DNA of 64,000 bases from an uncultured Ilyobacter sp. (GTDB lineage Bacteria; Fusobacteriota; Fusobacteriia; Fusobacteriales; Fusobacteriaceae). A program made the position numbers and the translations under genes. The stretch is taken from NCBI RefSeq assembly GCF_963668085.1, contig NZ_OY764059.1, positions 868,001-932,000 of the forward strand, written 5' to 3'. Below are positions 61,256 through 64,000 of this stretch, in pieces (the stretch's first letter is position 1; the number at the start of each line of letters is the position of its first letter). The notes beneath the pieces were generated by a model. That model was not told the DNA's origin, did not search any database, and saw only the letters and a list, made by a program, of their open reading frames with translations.

Positions 61256-62533
61256 ATGAAGTTTGTCAGCAATCTAAGAAATATTTACAGCAATATAATG
61301 AATGAAAGTCTTTATACATATGATTCTAGTAAGAAAAAGGCAGCCTCACTAGTAAGAATGGCTGTTTTCACCGCTGAAAATTACAGGAAAACCCGTTCAA
61401 ATTTATGGGCATCTTCTATATCTTATTATGCCCTCCTTTCTATAGTACCGATCCTTGCAATAGCTTTTAGTATAGCAAAAGGATTAGGAGTAGAAGAGCT
61501 GATTAGAAATGAAATTCTAAAAAATTCTCCCCTTCAGGAGGATGCCTTGGAAAAACTCATTCTTTTTTCTGAAAAACTAATGTCTAGTGCTAAGGGTGGA
61601 GTACTTGCAGGAGTTGGATTTGTATTTTTGGGATGGTCGGTAATAAAAATTTTTACCCTTATAGAAAAATCATTCAATGAAATATGGGGTGTAAAAAGAC
61701 AGCGAAGTATAATCAGAAAATTTACAGACTATTTTTCCATAGTCCTTATGTTTCCAATGGTTTTGCTTTTTTCAAATGGAGTTGTCACAACCCTTCAGAT
61801 GCATTTTATAAGTGAGGGTTCTCCTTTGTATTTTATAATACACTGGATACCTTATCTGCTTTTAATATCATTTTTTACCCTTTTGTATCTCATTATACCA
61901 AATACAAAAGTTAATTTTTCTCATGCCCTGCTGGCAGGGATAGTTGTAGGTATACTTTTTCAGGGACTTCAACTGTCGATGATAAAATTTCAGGTTGTTC
62001 TTTTGAATTATAACAAGGTCTACGGAAGTTTTTCGGTGATACCTATTTTTATGATATGGCAAAAGATAGTCTGGATAATAATAATTTTAGGGGCGCATCT
62101 GTCTTTCATACTTCAAAATTCTTATAAATTCAGCTATACCATAGCAGGGGTAAATCTAACTTTTGCCTCTAAACGGGATATATTATTTATTATATGTCAC
62201 GTCATGGCAAAAAATTATGAGGAGGAGGGACCTTCCCTAACTGCAGGAGTGATAGCTGAAAAACTTTCCATAGCCACAGGAACAATAAGTGAGATGTTAG
62301 AGATACTTTTACAGTTAGATATTATCATAGAACTTTTTTCCCCTGTTGAGGACAGGGAGTTTAAGCTCAAGAAAAATATAAATACTTTTACAGTAAAGGA
62401 ATTTGTAGATCTTCTGGAAAACTATGGATATATTCAAAATATTCAGGGGGATGAGGAGATTATGTCTGCACTTACAAATTTTCATAGGGTTTATAGGGGT
62501 AATCAATGGGAAACTCTTATCAAAGATATTTAA
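61256..62533 (+). CDS. YihY/BrkB-family (UPF0761) membrane protein
   Basis: 425 residues with six membrane helices in the first 270: WASSISYYALLSIVPILAIAFSIAKGLG, GGVLAGVGFVFLGWSVIKIFTLIEKSFNEIWGVKRQRS, FSVIPIFMIWQKIVWIIIILGAHLSF (family landmarks). The C-terminal about 130 residues are soluble and helical with LTAGVIAEKLSIATGTISEMLEIL, like a winged helix. The ATG at 61256 follows GAGGTGG; the frame runs 18 codons further upstream. Historically called rbn/BrkB; transport or envelope role unclear. Confidence 0.9.
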   Translation: MKFVSNLRNIYSNIMNESLYTYDSSKKKAASLVRMAVFTAENYRKTRSNLWASSISYYALLSIVPILAIAFSIAKGLGVEELIRNEILKNSPLQEDALEKLILFSEKLMSSAKGGVLAGVGFVFLGWSVIKIFTLIEKSFNEIWGVKRQRSIIRKFTDYFSIVLMFPMVLLFSNGVVTTLQMHFISEGSPLYFIIHWIPYLLLISFFTLLYLIIPNTKVNFSHALLAGIVVGILFQGLQLSMIKFQVVLLNYNKVYGSFSVIPIFMIWQKIVWIIIILGAHLSFILQNSYKFSYTIAGVNLTFASKRDILFIICHVMAKNYEEEGPSLTAGVIAEKLSIATGTISEMLEILLQLDIIIELFSPVEDREFKLKKNINTFTVKEFVDLLENYGYIQNIQGDEEIMSALTNFHRVYRGNQWETLIKDI

Positions 62534-62546
62534 CAGGAGGTTATAT

Positions 62547-63236
62547 ATGAAAAAAATAGTTGTTCTGCTGCTTTTCTCTCTCTCTATTTTAAGTTATGGT
62601 GAGGCATCGATAACCAGAACTATAAACGTCCAGGGAAATTCACAAGTATCTGCTGTACCTGACACTGTAACCATAACTGCTATGGCAGAGACCATAAATA
62701 TAGATCTTTCTAAGGCTGCAAATGAAAACAATAAGATAATAAGAGATGCGAGGGAATTTTTGTTGAGAGAGGGTGTAGAAAAGGACGAGATTTACACTTC
62801 TAGATATACAGTATCCCAACAGATAGAGAGACTGTCAAAAAATTCTCCTGGGGTGAGAAAGTATTTTGTAAAAAACCAGATTGTTATAACCTCAAAAAAA
62901 ATAGACAAAATAGGGGAGATAATAACAGCTCTTGAAAAGGCAAAAATAAACAATGTTCAGGGACTGAGCTATTCCTCTTCTAAAAGCAAAATATATGAGA
63001 AAGAGGCTATGGTTCTAGCATATAAAGATGCCAAGGAAAAGGCCAAGGCAATAGCATCCTTAGAGGGATTTTCTATTATTCCCATGTCAATTAATTCAAG
63101 TGTTTATTTTCCTAGAAACACAAACTATATGGTGCAGGCAGAGAGCTTCTCTAAGGCTGCCCCTGCCCCTATATACACTCCTAAGACCGTTGACATAACA
63201 GGGAATATAAATGTTACCTTCCAGCTAAAAAAATAA
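62547..63236 (+). CDS. SIMPL (DUF541) domain periplasmic protein
   Basis: 229 residues. Signal peptide (MKKIVVLLLFSLSILSYGEA) and a single SIMPL/DUF541 domain: TRTINVQGNSQVSAVPDTVTITAMAE, VSQQIERLSKNSPGVRKYFVKNQIVITS, SYSSSKSKIYEKEAMVLAYKDAKEKAKAIASLEGF, ending VDITGNINVTFQLKK. Members are oligomeric periplasmic proteins of unclear role (E. coli YggE relative). Co-transcribed, 13 bases after the YihY gene, CAGGAGG precedes the ATG. Confidence 0.9.
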   Translation: MKKIVVLLLFSLSILSYGEASITRTINVQGNSQVSAVPDTVTITAMAETINIDLSKAANENNKIIRDAREFLLREGVEKDEIYTSRYTVSQQIERLSKNSPGVRKYFVKNQIVITSKKIDKIGEIITALEKAKINNVQGLSYSSSKSKIYEKEAMVLAYKDAKEKAKAIASLEGFSIIPMSINSSVYFPRNTNYMVQAESFSKAAPAPIYTPKTVDITGNINVTFQLKK

Positions 63237-63256
63237 AGGGTGATCACCCTTTATTT
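63231..63256. terminator. Bidirectional terminator (perfect palindrome)
   Basis: A perfect 26-base palindrome, core AAAGGGTGATCACCCTTT, flanked by A and T runs. It overlaps the stop of the SIMPL gene and can also serve the mgtC-like gene on the minus strand. Confidence 0.9.
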
Positions 63257-63283
63257 TTTTGCCTATTAATTTTTATTGTAAAC

Positions 63284-63790
63284 TTAATCTCCTATAAAGG
63301 GTTCGCAGTTTGCGTTTCTTTTGCTTATATAATTTAGTTCAGCTTTTTTCAAGGTGTATATAACAAAGAAAACTATCAAAGTTACGATGGTTCCTAAGAA
63401 ATAAAATCCCATACCAAAGGCGATACCTATAGCCGCTACCACCCATATTATAGCTGCTGTGGTGATACCTTTTATACTTCCCTTTTCATGGATAATAGCT
63501 CCTGCTCCTAGAAATCCTACTCCTGATATAATCTGAGCTGTCATTCTAGAAAGGTCACTTTTAAATACAAGGGCATTATTGGGATCTGAGGCGATAAGCT
63601 CTAAAGAATCCCTTATAACAAGTACCTGTATTGCAGTTATCGTAGCAGCTCCTACACACACGAGCATATTAGTGACGAAGCCCGCTGCTTTTCCTCTTCT
63701 TTCCCGTTCCCATCCGATGATTCCCCCTGCAAGGAGGGCGCTGCAGACTCTTAAAACAATCTCCCACTCATCTATCATGTACCGTTCCAT
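63284..63790 (-). CDS. MgtC/SapB-family membrane protein
   Basis: 168 residues with about five membrane helices. Family landmarks: VLRVCSALLAGGIIGWERERRGKAAGFVTNMLVCVGAA, RMTAQIISGVGFLGAGAIIHEKGSIKGITTAAIIWVVAAIGIAFGMG (in residues about 85-135). It has the conserved ERERRGKAAG after the first helix and GVGFLGAGAI. Unlike virulence MgtC it lacks the long C-terminal ACT-like domain. Probable Mg or envelope homeostasis role, not proven. ATG preceded by AAAGGAG. Confidence 0.92.
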   Translation of the reverse strand: MERYMIDEWEIVLRVCSALLAGGIIGWERERRGKAAGFVTNMLVCVGAATITAIQVLVIRDSLELIASDPNNALVFKSDLSRMTAQIISGVGFLGAGAIIHEKGSIKGITTAAIIWVVAAIGIAFGMGFYFLGTIVTLIVFFVIYTLKKAELNYISKRNANCEPFIGD

Positions 63791-63830
63791 AAAAATCTCC
63801 TTTTTTTACACTTAAGTTATTCAAAATAAA

Positions 63831-63860
63831 AACCGTCTCGGACAAACCCTGACGGTTCTT
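63831..63860 (-). terminator. Intrinsic terminator of the partial peptidase gene
   Basis: AACCGTC and GACGGTT with a 13-base loop, followed on the minus strand by TTTATTTTG. Confidence 0.75.
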
Positions 63861-63865
63861 AAATA

Positions 63866-64000
63866 CTATTTTGCAAGTTTATATATGGCTTCTGCGTATA
63901 TTTTGAGCCATGTATCTATTTTACTTATCTCAAGATATTCGTCCTTTTGATGCATGTTATCTTCTTGATCTTTTAAGAGTGAACCGAATGCTACACAGTT
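63866..64000 (-). CDS. M20-family dipeptidase, PepV-like (C-terminal end only)
   Basis: Only the last 44 codons are in the window, ending TAG at 63866. The reading NCVAFGSLLKDQEDNMHQKD followed by EYLEISKIDTWLKIYAEAIYKLAK fits the C-terminus of PepV/Sapep dipeptidases, where NMHQKDE carries a conserved metal-region residue. The start and most of the gene are to the right. Assignment rests on this short segment. Confidence 0.7.
   Translation of the reverse strand, partial: NCVAFGSLLKDQEDNMHQKDEYLEISKIDTWLKIYAEAIYKLAK

Overview
The window is AT-rich, densely coded chromosomal DNA from a low-GC, Gram-negative-type anaerobe. The best fit is a fermentative member of the Fusobacteriota (Ilyobacter/Propionigenium-like). 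This is an inference from gene content: phosphate butyryltransferase plus butyrate kinase, FabV, a small outer-membrane-like barrel, PTS-based sugar use, AGGAGG-type ribosome binding sites with frequent TTG/GTG starts, and AT-rich spacers. No rRNA, tRNA, CRISPR array or transposase gene was seen. Both edges cut genes: glgB on the left and a PepV-like dipeptidase on the right.

Layout. (1) 1-1732: glgB, cut at its 3' end. (2) 2161-6075, minus strand: a tight five-gene operon of membrane fatty-acid-hydroxylase-like protein, SAM methyltransferase, OmpR-type regulator, sensor kinase and Spy/CpxP-like periplasmic protein. It looks like an envelope-stress unit. (3) 6.2-8.3 kb: small exported or unknown proteins, including a protein with two Spy-like modules in tandem. 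(4) 9.0-10.6 kb: a 44-residue zinc ribbon and an amino-acid permease. (5) 11.2-16.0 kb: a divergent cluster of type IV pilin-like genes plus a secreted protein ending in an almost pure aspartate tail, with no assembly ATPase nearby. (6) 16.3-18.1 kb: an oxidoreductase and a patatin-like lipase. (7) 18.2-26.2 kb, minus strand: a seven-gene LacI-regulated operon with a Pot-type ABC importer, adenine deaminase and an MTA/SAH-deaminase-like amidohydrolase. (8) 26.5-40.0 kb: penicillin-binding protein, HAD phosphatase, an NSS transporter with a 31-residue partner protein, GNAT, PHP phosphatase, ptb-buk, lepA and a flavoprotein. (9) 40.1-45.8 kb, minus strand: fruR-fruK-fruA, then ptsH-ptsI. (10) 46.2-50.2 kb: an FMN-dependent alpha-hydroxy-acid enzyme, a PPC-domain protein, fabV and a DUF2156-like protein. 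(11) 50.3-58.1 kb: a complete mannosylglycerate catabolic cluster (manA, mngR-like regulator, mngA, mngB, glycerate kinase) with three matching operator sites. (12) 58.2-64.0 kb: GNAT, DUF2207 protein, LemA, YihY/BrkB, SIMPL protein, MgtC and the partial peptidase.

How it works together. Sugars enter through PTS permeases fed by the HPr and enzyme I encoded here. Fructose goes through 1-phosphofructokinase. Mannosylglycerate is imported and phosphorylated, then split to mannose-6-phosphate (isomerised by ManA) and glycerate (phosphorylated by the glycerate kinase), so every step to glycolysis is local. Ptb-Buk gives ATP from butyryl-CoA.

The most unusual material is non-coding. Three copies of a ~390-490 bp modular dispersed element (8468-8858, 28810-29295, 36007-36396) share a conserved left module and end in a long hairpin. 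Two copies are inverted relative to each other around a 27-kb segment. The other candidates for a little-described system are the five-gene envelope operon and the pilin/poly-Asp cluster.
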